Assembly (NCBI GenBank): GCA_930367215.1
Contig: OV884059.1
Span: 31,177,882 to 31,241,881 of the forward strand
DNA length: 64,000 bases
DNA from: Pollenia angustigena
Taxonomy: Eukaryota > Arthropoda > Insecta > Diptera > Polleniidae
Direction: 5' to 3'
Shown piece after piece: positions 12,066-21,298 of this stretch (position 1 is its first letter; every line of letters begins with the position of its first letter). A program made the translations under genes and the position numbers. The notes under the pieces were generated by a model. That model was not told the DNA's origin and did not search any database. It worked only from the letters and a program-made list of their open reading frames with translations.

Positions 12066-12405
12066 TGGCCATTTTCTCAATGTATCGACAAACTGTCTGT
12101 TACTTAATGTCAACATAAATTTATTGGAACAATAAACTGTCCGTTAAAGATTTTGGGTTTCTCAATATACCGACAAAAAACATTGTTTTAAGCTGGCAAT
12201 GCCACTCAAAATACATGTAAAAGTTGGGAGTCAGCTGATTGAATTTATCTGTACGGCAAATAAAAAGAAAATAAATAATTGACAGATGAGTGCCGGTTAG
12301 CTTTGCAATAAAATCGAAGCAAATGAGACATTGAGAAAGCCAAATTTCTTTAATGTGCAGTTTTTCGTTGGGAAAAAAGATAATTGCCTAATGAGAAAAT
12401 GGCCA
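12066..12405. mobile_element. 340 bp PIF/Harbinger-like MITE, copy 1
   Basis: Ends TGGCCATTTTCTCA and TGAGAAAATGGCCA, flanked by TTA (12063-12065 and 12406-12408). Three-base TTA/TAA duplication is typical of PIF/Harbinger. A second copy, also 340 bp, lies at 18888-19227. Inserted inside the Tigger element. Confidence 0.85.
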
Positions 12406-12489
12406 TTACTTTTGTTTACAAAACAAATGTTTGTTTTCTGTTTCAAATTTTACGTAATTTTTGTGAATTTTTTGTACAGTTGCAACAAA

Positions 12490-12800
12490 ATGCTCAAAAG
12501 AAAACGTTAAATTCTTAAAGAAAAATTAAACATTATTGACGACTGTGAAAAGGGCGTGCGACTAAGTGCTTTATCTAATAAATATCAGCTGCCAAAGTCG
12601 TCAATATGCACAATTACAAAATCGAAACGGAAACTTTTGAGCGAAATGGAAAAGACTAATTTCGGATCAAAGAATAGAAGGGCCTTAAAAACAGGTGATT
12701 TTCCAAGAATGGAAACAGAATTGTTTAATTGGTTTCATAACAAGTGGAAGCCGAACATTCCTATTAGTGGTCCTATATTAAAAGCAAATACTCATTTAAT
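12490..12800 (+). pseudogene. Tigger/pogo transposase N-terminal fragment
   Basis: The frame starts ATG at 12490 (MLKRKR, then a stop) and continues ILKEKLNIIDDCEKGVRLSA, then KYQLPKSSICTITKSKRKLL. This matches the CENP-B/psq-type helix-turn-helix start of pogo/Tigger transposases, where '..LK.KL.II...E.G.....A..Y.V.KSTI..I.K' is conserved. FNWFHNKW..NIPISGPIL follows and matches the second (Tc5/CENP-B-type) DNA-binding domain. The DDD catalytic domain is missing, removed by an internal deletion before the 3' end, and an in-frame stop occurs at codon 7. Confidence 0.85.
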
Positions 12801-12984
12801 TGAAAATTATATGAAGTATTTATTTTTTGTTTGTTTTATGAAAGGAAATAAACGAATTTACTTTGTTTTATTAAAATATAATTGTTTTATTATCAAAAAT
12901 GTATAAAACTTCGGGATTTAACGAATTTTTCGATATAACGAAAGAGCCTGACAATATAGAATTCGTTAAACCGGGATACCACTG

Positions 12985-13095
12985 TATTAAAAATTTGAAT
13001 TACAAAACCATAAATAGCTCAACAAAATAACCACAATACTTCTTATTATTTAAATAATATATACAATCGTTTTTCTTAAGCACAACTTCTAGGTT
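12985..13095 (+). mobile_element. tRNA-like repeat R1, right part
   Basis: Continues R1 after the Tigger insertion: TATTAAAAATTTGAATTA, then ACCATAAATAGCTCAACAAA, equivalent to about 25505-25560. Joined to 11325-11733 it restores the R1 order with a single TA. Confidence 0.65.
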
Positions 13096-13120
13096 TTGCT
13101 TAAAGTGTAGCACATTTCAG

Positions 13121-13408
13121 GGGGGCTACTCTCTATTGCGATGCGAAAGAAAATGGTAGCAAATCTAGCGATTGGTACTCTTTAATGTGTTTGCGCATTT
13201 GTCTTTCGCATCTATTAATTTTTTTCTTTTCGAAAATCTTCTCTATTTATTTTATTTAAATTTTCCAATTTCAAATATTTTTAGATATTTTCTCCGCCAT
13301 CTTTCATTTTCATTGCCAGTATTGCTTCATTATCAAAAAATTTTGCGAAAGTGATAGAGAGTACAAAGTTGGCATTAAGCTTTCGCATTGCAATAGACAG
13401 TAGCCCCC
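13121..13408. mobile_element. 288 bp GGGGGCTACT-type MITE
   Basis: The left end GGGGGCTACTCTCTATTGCG is matched in reverse complement by the right end (CAATAGACAGTAGCCCCC) over about 30 bp, with two or three mismatches. Target duplication is ambiguous, possibly AG. Non-coding. Confidence 0.75.
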
Positions 13409-13755
13409 AGGGCTTTTTTGGTTTTTTTAATCACAATATTTACTTATTGATTTTGTTCGCAGTGTAATTTGTTTAATAAACAAATAAAATGTTCTTTCTT
13501 ATTTTATTATTATTTTTTTAATTAACACATTTTTTGGCAATTTCTTTTCAGTTTAAATAAACAATTTATAAAAAAAAAACCATTTTGTTAAGCATAAATC
13601 CTGGGGGTTTCTAAGCGTGGCCTATTTAAGGGTTACCTGTGGCCGTATTCTGTAATTCGCTAAAGCTAAATCTCTATTGCTAAAAATCTATAAAGTTGAT
13701 TTAGCGATTTTTAGCTACGAATGCAATACTATAACGTGCATTGCTAAATTTGGCA

Positions 13756-13858
13756 AAGCTACAACAACACTGAAAGAAATGGAGAGAAATTGTAACTTAC
13801 ATATAAAAAAAATCTTCTCCAGCAATAAAAAAATAGGTTTTCCATAAAAAAGTTATGG
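13756..13858 (+). repeat. Dispersed ~105 bp repeat, second copy
   Basis: Near-identical direct copy of 10639-10740 (AGCTACAACAACACTGAAAG to GGTTTTCCATAAAAAAGTTA). It lies just inside the outer inverted repeat. Family unknown. Confidence 0.6.
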
Positions 13859-14061
13859 AAATAATAATAATAATTTAATCAAAGCTATTTTCGGGAATAC
13901 AAAGTTTATTATTAATACGATTTCCCTATGATGTGCTTAATTCCCAGTTTTTCATATTTGATAAATACACTGAAATTTATTGTTGAGGGAAAACTAATTT
14001 AATTCGCCGCAATTTTAGCTTTTAATTTTACCGCTAAAATGTTTAAATTTTGTATTCTCTA

Positions 14062-15231
14062 AAGGAGCATATAGACGACATGTTTTTGTCATCTGACATG
14101 TCAAATTTCCCACTGCAAAACACATACATGTCGTGTGTTACCTTTTTAACTTTGCTTCTGTAAAAGTCAGACGCAAAATCATCTGACAAAATTTCAATTA
14201 GAGCGTGTTCTATTTTCTTCTGACAAACCATCTGACATCAGAAATCTATGCCGGGAAGAAACTGGCAGCGGCGTCAACTATTGAAGGAATCATTAGCCGG
14301 CTGAAGTTAATATTTTACAATACCAAAATATGTATGCTCATCTCACCATTGAATAGAATTTATGTAAATACAGTAGAATCCCGATAATTCGTAATCGCAA
14401 GGGACCGGCCATTCCTTACGAATTATAGGGGTTTTCGATTTAGCGGGGTTTCGATTTAACGGGGTTAAAATAAAATAAATACGAATAAACGGGGTTTTTC
14501 AATTTATTTACTAAAACGATAAAAAAAACATAAAAAACAGTTGTTAAAACTAAAATATATTAAAATTCTATATAAAAATTATGTATGTAACAAACTGATC
14601 TTAAGATAATAAATCCACACACAAGCAAAAACCCACGCAAAAATAAAATAGTGGTAAACAAAAAATCATTCTTTCCATGTTTTTGTTGTTTTTATTACGA
14701 ATTATAAGTGGTAGTAAGCAAACAATTACGATTTATAAGAGGTAAAGAAGATTTTATTTGAAAAAAAATTACGAATTATCGAGGGGACCAAAATGTATGG
14801 AAAATTTACGAATTAACGAGATTTTTTCAAGGGACCGACAGTTTATTACGAATTATCGGGAATTACGATTTATCGGGGTACGAATTATCGGGATTTGACT
14901 GTATATACATAAAAACCGTTTAATTATAAAATTCTAAATTATTATCTTTAAAATAAAAGAAAAAATGTTAAGATGGCTAAATTATTTTACGGCGCACATA
15001 AATATTTTCGTGGCGGCAGCAAGCTATTTTGAAACCGAGAACTACTTTGGTTTCTGCAATAACAATGCGAAAAAAAACAGAGACAATGTCAGAAGCAAAT
15101 TACATGTACGTTTGTGACCGAATATTATAAACCTTATGTAAAACAGCAATTTTGACAGACATGAACAATTACATGTGACTTGAAAATTTGACATGTCAGA
15201 TGACAAATACATGTCGTGTACGGGCGCCTTA
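14062..15231. mobile_element. TIR element with ~45 bp inverted repeats
   Basis: Left end AAGGAGCATATAGACGACAT then TTTTTGTCATCTGACATGTC; the right end is the complement of the same series (GACATGTCAGATGACAAATA, CATGTCGTG, GCGCCTT). Interior copies of TCTGAC and CATGTC give more pairing. No coding capacity; interrupted by the MITE at 14371-14901. Confidence 0.7.
14371..14901. mobile_element. Tigger/pogo-type MITE, 531 bp
   Basis: Ends CAGTAGAATCCCGATAATTC and the complement of CAGTCAAATCCCGATAATTC, flanked by TA at 14369-14370 and 14902-14903. The interior repeats ACGAATTA/CGGGG motifs, suggesting extended degenerate subterminal repeats. No open frame. A third Tigger-type family distinct from 3653-4377 and 11734-12984. 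Confidence 0.85.
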
Positions 15232-15320
15232 AGGCATGTTAGCGATCGAGATTTAGCTTAAGCTAAGTAAATTACGGAATGCGGGTGCTGTTCTTTATTT
15301 AAACCTTAACTTTTCTTATT

Positions 15321-15462
15321 CAGCCCAATTATGAATAAAAATTCCGCTGGAGTTTTCTCCCTTCTCCCATTTTTCCTATGTAAATTCAATTCATTGAAAT
15401 TCAATTGTAAAATTGGGAAAAGGGGAAAAACTGCCGGGGAATTTGTATTCATAATTGGGCTG
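15321..15462. mobile_element. 142 bp hairpin MITE
   Basis: CAGCCCAATTATGAATAAAA at the left and its complement (ATTCATAATTGGGCTG) at the right form a near-complete hairpin. The two apparent frames over it, one per strand, are mirror translations of the palindrome. Confidence 0.75.
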
Positions 15463-15984
15463 CTTGATTTTATTTGCAGTGTAATTTTTTTAACAAACAA
15501 CTTAAAAGTGTTTTTTTTTTGCTCTTCCCTTTTTTTTTGTATTATTTTCTTGTTATTCCACTACTTTACTTTAGACCAAAAAAAATCATGCTAAATAATT
15601 AAAAAAAAAATATGTTTTATTGAAAAAAAAAAAAAAAAAACAATACTCAGTCCAAGTTAGGAAGTTAATACAACAATATTAACAACAAAAACAAAAAAAA
15701 AAAACATTAAAACCAGTTTTAACCAAAAATATATATTGTACATCATAAAAAAAGTTCTAAAACTCATTTTAAAAATTTTAATGAGGGCTTTACACAGACA
15801 GCAACAATAAAATTCAAGAAATTTGAACAAAACACAAAAATAATAAAAAAAATAACATCAAAAAAAAAAAAAAAAAATACCAGCACCATAAAAAATTAAC
15901 AAAAGAAGAGAAAAACAATTTAAATGTTTAGTAATAAACATTTTGTTGTATGGCTTTTGCAAAAATAAAAAAAATTAATTAAGA
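15463..15984. other. A-rich non-coding stretch
   Basis: Long A tracts (for example near 15623-15641 and 15862-15877) and no recognisable gene or element ends. Confidence 0.4.
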
Positions 15985-16080
15985 AAAAGTCGTTCAAGCC
16001 CGACCATTTGATACACTACACCATAAATGTGTACCCTTTTGCGGCCCATGCGCAATCACGGACCCGCCAGAACAAAATTA
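15985..16080 (-). mobile_element. 3' end fragment of a DINE-1-like element
   Basis: On the minus strand this reads GGTGTAGTGTATCAAATGGT then CGGGCTTGAACGAC, matching the 3' end of the element at 60166-60866 (GGTGTAGGGTATCACATGGT). Only the terminus is present. Confidence 0.5.
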
Positions 16081-16137
16081 TGTTAGGAGCTTACGATTCA
16101 AGTAAAAGTTGCTTGTGCCGAAAATTTTTATTTTTAA

Positions 16138-16290
16138 CTGAGGCTTAAGTTCATCAAATTAAATTTTCATTAAATTATTTTAGTGAAGGAAGGAATTTTA
16201 CAACATAAAATGAATTAAAATTTTTTTGAACGGGGGGGGGGGGGGGGGGGGGATTGAACTCGGGTCGAATTTACATGTTTCGAGAATAAC
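16138..16290 (-). mobile_element. tRNA-like repeat R1 fragment, left of insertion
   Basis: AGGCTTAAGTTCATCAAATT begins the unit as at 25630. The middle is deleted or replaced by poly(G) at 16232-16252, then degenerate R1 (ACATGTTTCGAG) runs into the CACTGAAAG element. Confidence 0.55.
16232..16252 (+). repeat. Poly(G) tract, 21 G
   Basis: Uninterrupted G run replacing the centre of an R1 copy. Confidence 0.9.
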
Positions 16291-16485
16291 CACTGAAAGA
16301 ATTTTCTTCGCAATACCAATGAATTTTGACATTAATCCCATGAAAAATTGCATTTAAAAGGAACCTATGCAGCGCTTCGTAGGATCAATGAAACCTGTTT
16401 CATTAAAATGTATTTAATGAAACATTTCATTAGATCTGTGGATATTATTCATTGGATGAATACTTTCAATAGAGTAAAAAGTTTT

Positions 16486-16616
16486 TTTTTTTTTAACTTT
16501 ATTTTTTCTTATTTTATTTTTATTTTTTATTTTTTCTGTCTCTGGCGGGAATCGATCGCGCAACCTCGATGCTGATAGACTAGCTCACTACCAGCTAGCC
16601 TACTGGGGCAGTGTAG
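16486..16616 (-). mobile_element. tRNA-derived SINE S1 fragment inside the CACTGAAAG element
   Basis: On the minus strand: GTAGGCTAGCTGGTAGTGAG, GTCTATCAGCATCGAGG and a degraded B box GATCGATTCCCGCC, followed by a long A-rich tail (T-rich on the plus strand). The same insertion sits at the same position in 54202-55153, so it entered before the element multiplied. Confidence 0.7.
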
Positions 16617-16637
16617 TTTTTGAATAAAAAAAACTAT

Positions 16638-17190
16638 GGCCCATATCCATAGTCAAAAATAAAGTCGACTTTTTCGAAAGTATCCCAATAAAAAATTGAG
16701 CTTCGAGCGAAGCAGGCTTGTAAGGGAGAAATGTAAGAGTTTCGCTTACCATTGCGCTTACGGAAGACATGAATTTTATATGGCGAGTTCCCACTTTGAA
16801 GCAATAAATTTTTGACACATAAAGCGCATTATTCAGCGCATAAAAAAATTGTTAGATATAACGAACAGCTTCACACACTGAATGTTTTTTTACAGTTATT
16901 TTTTAGCATTCTCCCTTACAAACCTGCTTCGTAGTAAGGGAATGCCGTAGCACTTGAAATTTTATTTATTTTTTATAAAAATTGTTGAGAGTTATTTCAC
17001 TTACTTTACTGCATTTTTGTATGTCTTGTTGCGTAGCGCATAATTGTGCCCTTATTATTTTAAGTGTACCTTTAGTGCTTCGCAAAATGATAAAAATTTT
17101 TATTGGGATACTTAAGAACAATGGTGTTGACATCCATTTAAAGCCGGGTTTAACTAAAAGTCGACTTTATTTTGACTATGAATATGGGCC
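16638..17190. mobile_element. 553 bp TIR element (GGCCCATAT), 3 bp duplication
   Basis: Ends GGCCCATATCCATAGTCAAA and the complement of GGCCCATATTCATAGTCAAA, with AAGTCGACTTTT adjacent, flanked by TAT at 16635-16637 and 17191-17193. The sister copy at about 54761-54770 has the uninterrupted site with one TAT. Internal inverted AGTATCCCAATAAAAA gives a second arm. No transposase frame. Confidence 0.85.
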
Positions 17191-17415
17191 TATGTTTTTT
17201 ACTCAATTAAGAGCGTAATTATGAAATTAAATTGTCCATAACAACAATAACAACGTTGATTGAAAGTTCTTGTTTCATTACTATAATGACATTTTTCATT
17301 GTCATAATGAAAATTTAAATTTATGAAAGCATTATTGAAATATGTTGCTTTTATAAAAAAAATTTTGGTTTCATAAATTTAATGGCATATTACATTAGAT
17401 GTATGAAATAATTAA

Positions 17416-17554
17416 GGCCCAGTCCCACGATGTCGACAAGAACATTTCTTTCATATATTTGTATTGAAAACAAAAACAAATTTAATTTTTTTGTTATTGT
17501 TTTCAATATAAATATGCGAAAGAAATGTTCTTGTCGACATCGTGGGCCTGGCAG
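17416..17554. mobile_element. 139 bp hairpin MITE, TAA duplication
   Basis: CCCACGATGTCGACAAGAAC is perfectly inverted at the right (about 17434-17462 with 17518-17546). Flanking TAA occurs at 17413-17415 and 17555-17557. The corresponding place in 54202-55153 lacks the insertion. TAA duplication fits PIF/Harbinger. Confidence 0.85.
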
Positions 17555-17877
17555 TAAATCTAACATTTTTTGATTAACAATTAAACATTTTTTTAAGGAA
17601 ACTATAATTTTGTATTAATTTATGAATAAAGTTATGTTTGTATATTGTTTTTTTTATGTTCCCAATTAAAATTTTTTGTTTAACTTGGACAAACTTAAGT
17701 TTTCATATATCCAATGAAAATTTTTAACGTAATTACGAAATCCAATGAAGCGATTTTAACGAAAAAACTTCATTATAACTATGAAATTTCATTTAGACAA
17801 TGAAAATTTCATTTACCCAAGGAAAATTTTTTTATGAAAATGATTCATTAAATATATGAAGCATTTTTCTTTCAGTG

Positions 17878-18065
17878 CATCATCAGAATTGTTTGCAGTT
17901 TAACCGTTTGCGCCACAGCAGCGGCTGCCAGTCTATAGATCAATCAAAGATCAATATTTAACCAATCGTATTGGTTGATCAAAATTTGCCGTTGTTGATT
18001 TTTTATTTATAATTCATTTACATACATGTTTCTTCCTACTTCTGTTTTTCGTACTTTTTGTCAAT
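17878..18065 (-). mobile_element. tRNA-like repeat R1 remnant, right of insertion
   Basis: Degenerate R1: GATCAATATTTAACC, ATTTACATACATGTTTCTTC and ACTTCTGTTTTTCGTACTTT match the distal part of the unit at about 25880-25990. It is more diverged than the other copies. Confidence 0.5.
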
Positions 18066-18200
18066 TTTTTTTTTTTTTTTTTTGCTTGTTATCTGTCACT
18101 TTTATGTAATTTTTAGTTAAATTTTTGTAATTAACATTTCTTTTAATATGTTTGGCTTTCCATATGGTTTCGTTAAGAATTTTAGCAAATATTGTAATAA

Positions 18201-18411
18201 GGGATGCGATCGTAAATGCAGCACTGCGCTGCATCAGTGATTTCAAATGGTTATAAATCAGTGAAGTGAAGTAAATGTGGACCAAAAAGTTGTGAAATAC
18301 TCCACAAAAATTAAAGTCTCACAATAAAAAAAATTTAAATTATTCTTTTATCGCCATTAAAAAAAATTTGCTTTTCTGATGCAGCGCAGTGATGCATTTA
18401 CGAACGTACCC
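18201..18411. mobile_element. 211 bp MITE
   Basis: CGTAAATGCAGCACTGCGCT then GCATCAG at the left is inverted at the right (CTGATGCAGCGCAGTGATGC, ATTTACGAACG) with few mismatches; both ends begin GGG. No duplication could be confirmed. Confidence 0.7.
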
Positions 18412-18654
18412 AAGCTCTTTACTAAATTAGGTGGTAACATTTTTGTTAACTTAACAAGTATTTTTAATAGTTTACATTATTATTTTACAGGGCTTTTGTT
18501 TTTACTTATTTAAATAATCCCAATAACATTCTTTATTCATAAAACACAATCACACTAGTCAAATATTTGAGTAAGTAAGCGCAAAGAATGTAAATTTTAA
18601 CACGTATTTAATTGATTTTACAAAAATTGTCTTTTCAAATTTTTAATTTCAAAA
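18412..18654. other. AT-rich stretch between elements
   Basis: No motif supports a gene. It may include eroded mariner-like sequence upstream of the transposase fragment. Confidence 0.3.
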
Positions 18655-18887
18655 TTATTATTCTAAAAATGGTGTTCATAAATGAAAATCGCTACAAGGA
18701 GATGATCCAAATTTTTTTTGTGGCGAAAAATTGTTAATTTAGACGTAGAGAATATGTGGTTTCGACAGGATGTTGCCACACAGCAGGAAAAACCATGAAT
18801 CTTTTGAAAGAAAAGTTTGAAAATAGCATTATTTCTCGTAGAGACGGAATGAATTGGCCGCCAAGATCGTGCGATTTGACACCTTAA

Positions 18888-19227
18888 TGGCCATTTTCTC
18901 AATGTATCGACAAACTGTCTGTTACTTAATGTCAACATAAATTTATTGAAACGATAAACTGTCCGTTAACGATTTTGGGTTTCTCAATATACCGACAAAA
19001 AACATTGTTTTCAGCTGGCAACGCCGCTCAAAATACATGTAAAAGTTGGGAGTCAGCTGATTGAATTTATCTGTACGGCAAATAAAAGGAAAATAAATAT
19101 TTGGCAGATGAGTGCCGGTTAGCTTTGCGATAAAATCGAAGCAAATGAGACATTGAGAAAACCAAATTTCTTTAATGTGCAGTTTTTCGTTGGGAAAAAA
19201 GATAATTGCCTAATGAGAAAATTGCCA
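18888..19227. mobile_element. 340 bp PIF/Harbinger-like MITE, copy 2
   Basis: Same orientation, same length and about 95% identical by eye to 12066-12405. The right end is mutated to TTGCCA. Flanked by TAA (18885-18887 and 19228-19230). It interrupts the mariner-like sequence between the codons for DLTP and DYFLWG. Confidence 0.9.
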
Positions 19228-19268
19228 TAAGACTATTTTTTGTGGGGTGTTTTCAAATCGGAAGTATA

Positions 19269-20032
19269 CACACAGAAAAAAATCAAGTTAAAAACGTCGA
19301 AAACAAGGTTGATTTAAAATTTTTCATACGTTTTTCATGTTAATTCAACCTGATTTTACAATAACTTAAGAACAACATTTTCTTTCTTTTAAAATAACTA
19401 TAGTTCATGTTAATTTAACATTGCAGTAAAGTTAGAGCATAATGTCATTTATATTGAAATAACAATCCGAATAACGTTGAATGAAAGTTATTTCAAGTTG
19501 AAACAACGTTCATGTAGAATCAAATTGGTTGGAGTGTGATTTAACAGTGTGAAGACAACATATGAATGTATTTAAGAATAATTCAAGACACTTACCCCTG
19601 TAACACATGTTTCACTTATTTTGTATCTCCTTTGTTAACAGAAGCATCAGCAGAATGGCCCGATATGGTTTTCGTCATCATTCTACTTTGAAAACTTGAT
19701 GTACTATTTAACTAAATAATTTTAATTAAAAGAATACGGGAATTGTCTTCTTTTTATAACATATTTTTTACATGAAAATAAAAAAATGTAGATACTTAAG
19801 TATGTATGCATGTTAATTCAACAAGATAAACTTTTGATTCTAATATAAAACAGGTTTTTATAGATTCAATATTGAACAATATTATTTTAACAGTGATAAA
19901 TATTAAATAAACGTGATTTAAGGTTATTTTAATATTTTTCATTTAAAATTAATATAAAATAATGATGAATTTAATAAATACTCAATCAACATTTCGTCAT
20001 GTTAATTTTACATTGCCATTTTTTTCTGTGTG
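19269..20032. mobile_element. 764 bp CACACAGAAAAAAA-type element, TA duplication
   Basis: Ends CACACAGAAAAAAA and TTTTTTTCTGTGTG, with TA at 19267-19268 and 20033-20034. Interior repeats CATGTTAATTCAAC/TTTAAC. No open frame. Inserted after the mariner codons for KSEVY. Confidence 0.75.
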
Positions 20033-20135
20033 TACAGCAATATTAACAGTTTAAAAGCTTAAAACAACATTATCGAGCAGATAATAACAACAGTTTATTG
20101 AAAAAATTTATTGAGAATTTTGGTAAAAGATAAGG

Positions 20136-20586
20136 AGCCTGCTGAGCCAGTAGGGAAGGGGGCAGGGGCACTTGACCAACATAATTTTTAATTTTTACTA
20201 GAACATATTTGTAATAAACTGAAATAAAAATATATTTAATATCTAAAAAAAATTATTTTTTTTTTATAAAATTAAAATGGTTCCTCAATTTTTTGAACAC
20301 CCTTTAGTTATTTCCTTAAATATTTGACTAATGTGAACATTTGTTTAGTATTAATTTTATTTATTTATAAGAAAAGAAGCAAGATTTTTTTTTATTGTTT
20401 TCTAATAAAACTCTTTATTTATTTCTTTTTTTAATGTATTTAAATTAATAAACTTTGTTATGACTTGAAACAAAATAATAAATTTCAAACTATCGTTTTG
20501 TAGAGTCGTAGTTAAATTGTTTAACAAATTTACATGTTTAATGTTTTTACCAGCCATTATGTCTACTTTAAAAAACTTAAATTGAT

Positions 20587-20617
<31 letters not shown>

Positions 20618-21198
20618 GTACCAGGTCTCGAATGTTTGGGGGAAAATTGTAAAAGTTTTATAAATTATCTAAATTATGATTGACATTTGTGTAAATTAAA
20701 TTTATTTACAATTTTTTTTATTCATAATTCATCAGATTGCTGATGTTTACAAATTTCAAGAGTAGTTTTAAATTAATTAATAATCAACGAAAAAAATGGA
20801 AATAATTTATTTGGTATTTTTATAGTTTTAATGGCATTATCTTTTACTTAGCACTGAAAGCCATCTAAATACATATTAGCAAATAAATAAACAAATAAAG
20901 AAAATAACAAAACCCAGAGAGAGGAAAAAAACAACAACAGAAATGGGGTTTATTGTTGATTGATATACAGAGAGATGTCTAAAACAAAATGCCAACATAC
21001 CATGCCCGAATATTCAAACAACAACAAAAATCCAACCAATACGCAAACACACACACTCATACATACATGATTTCATAAACTACCAAATACCAGACAATCC
21101 ATTATACTACAGCAGACACCTGAGACTGTTCTAAATTTTACTAGACGAGCGAAATAAAAAAGGTTTATTAAGAACAAAAACTAAATTTTTTAAGAATT
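20136..21198. other. AT-rich non-coding stretch
   Basis: Contains a T27-type tract near 20590-20617 and A-rich, CAACAA-containing sequence around 20880-21090. No element ends or gene were recognised. Confidence 0.4.
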
Positions 21199-21298
21199 CA
21201 AAGCGAATTTAACTACAGGTGGTGTCGATACTACAACAATCCAAAAACAACAGAAAAACGTAGAAAAACATAGTAGAAATGTCAAATATTCGTAACAA

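Larger units (their letters stand above)
11734..12984 (+). mobile_element. Tigger/pogo element with decayed transposase N-terminus
   Basis: Perfect 24 bp terminal repeats beginning CAGTGGTATCCCGGTTTAAC (11734 and complement ending 12984) lie between TA duplicates at 11732-11733 and 12985-12986. The 1251 bp include a 340 bp MITE and one copy of its TTA duplication; without these the element is about 908 bp. It encodes only the DNA-binding start of a transposase (see 12490-12800), so it is an internally deleted, non-autonomous copy. Confidence 0.9.
13638..15290. mobile_element. Outer TIR element of a three-level nest
   Basis: GGCCGTATTCTGTAATTCGC followed by AAAGCTAAATCTC at the left is matched by the complement of GAGATTTAGCTTAAGCTAAG ... 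ATTACGGAATGCGGG at 15247-15285. The repeats are divergent, so boundaries are approximate. It contains the 14062-15231 element. Confidence 0.5.
16291..17877. mobile_element. CACTGAAAG-type TIR element, copy 1, with three insertions
   Basis: Terminal repeats CACTGAAAGAA / TTCTTTCAGTG. It aligns in reverse complement with 54202-55153 along its length. It holds a SINE also present in the other copy, plus two insertions absent there: 16638-17190 and 17416-17554. The other copy is flanked by TA, suggesting the Tc1/mariner superfamily; here the flanks (AC / CA) no longer show it. No transposase is encoded. Confidence 0.8.
18655..20135 (+). pseudogene. Mariner-like transposase fragment split by two MITEs
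   Basis: Frames on the plus strand give NENRYKEMIQ, MWFRQD (another frame), CHTAGKTMNLLKEKFENSII, MNWPPRSCDLTP, then after the first MITE DYFLWGVFKSEVY, and after the second SNINSLKA. This is the catalytic core of an IS630-Tc1-mariner transposase: 'WFQQDGATCHTA' has the second catalytic D, and 'PPRSCDLTPLDYFLWG' the third, about 36 residues later. At least two frameshifts and stops plus two insertions inactivate it. The N-terminal DNA-binding region and terminal repeats were not found. Confidence 0.85.

Noticed and set aside
18663..18938. 91-codon minus-strand frame
   Set aside because: Antisense shadow of the mariner-like transposase fragment.
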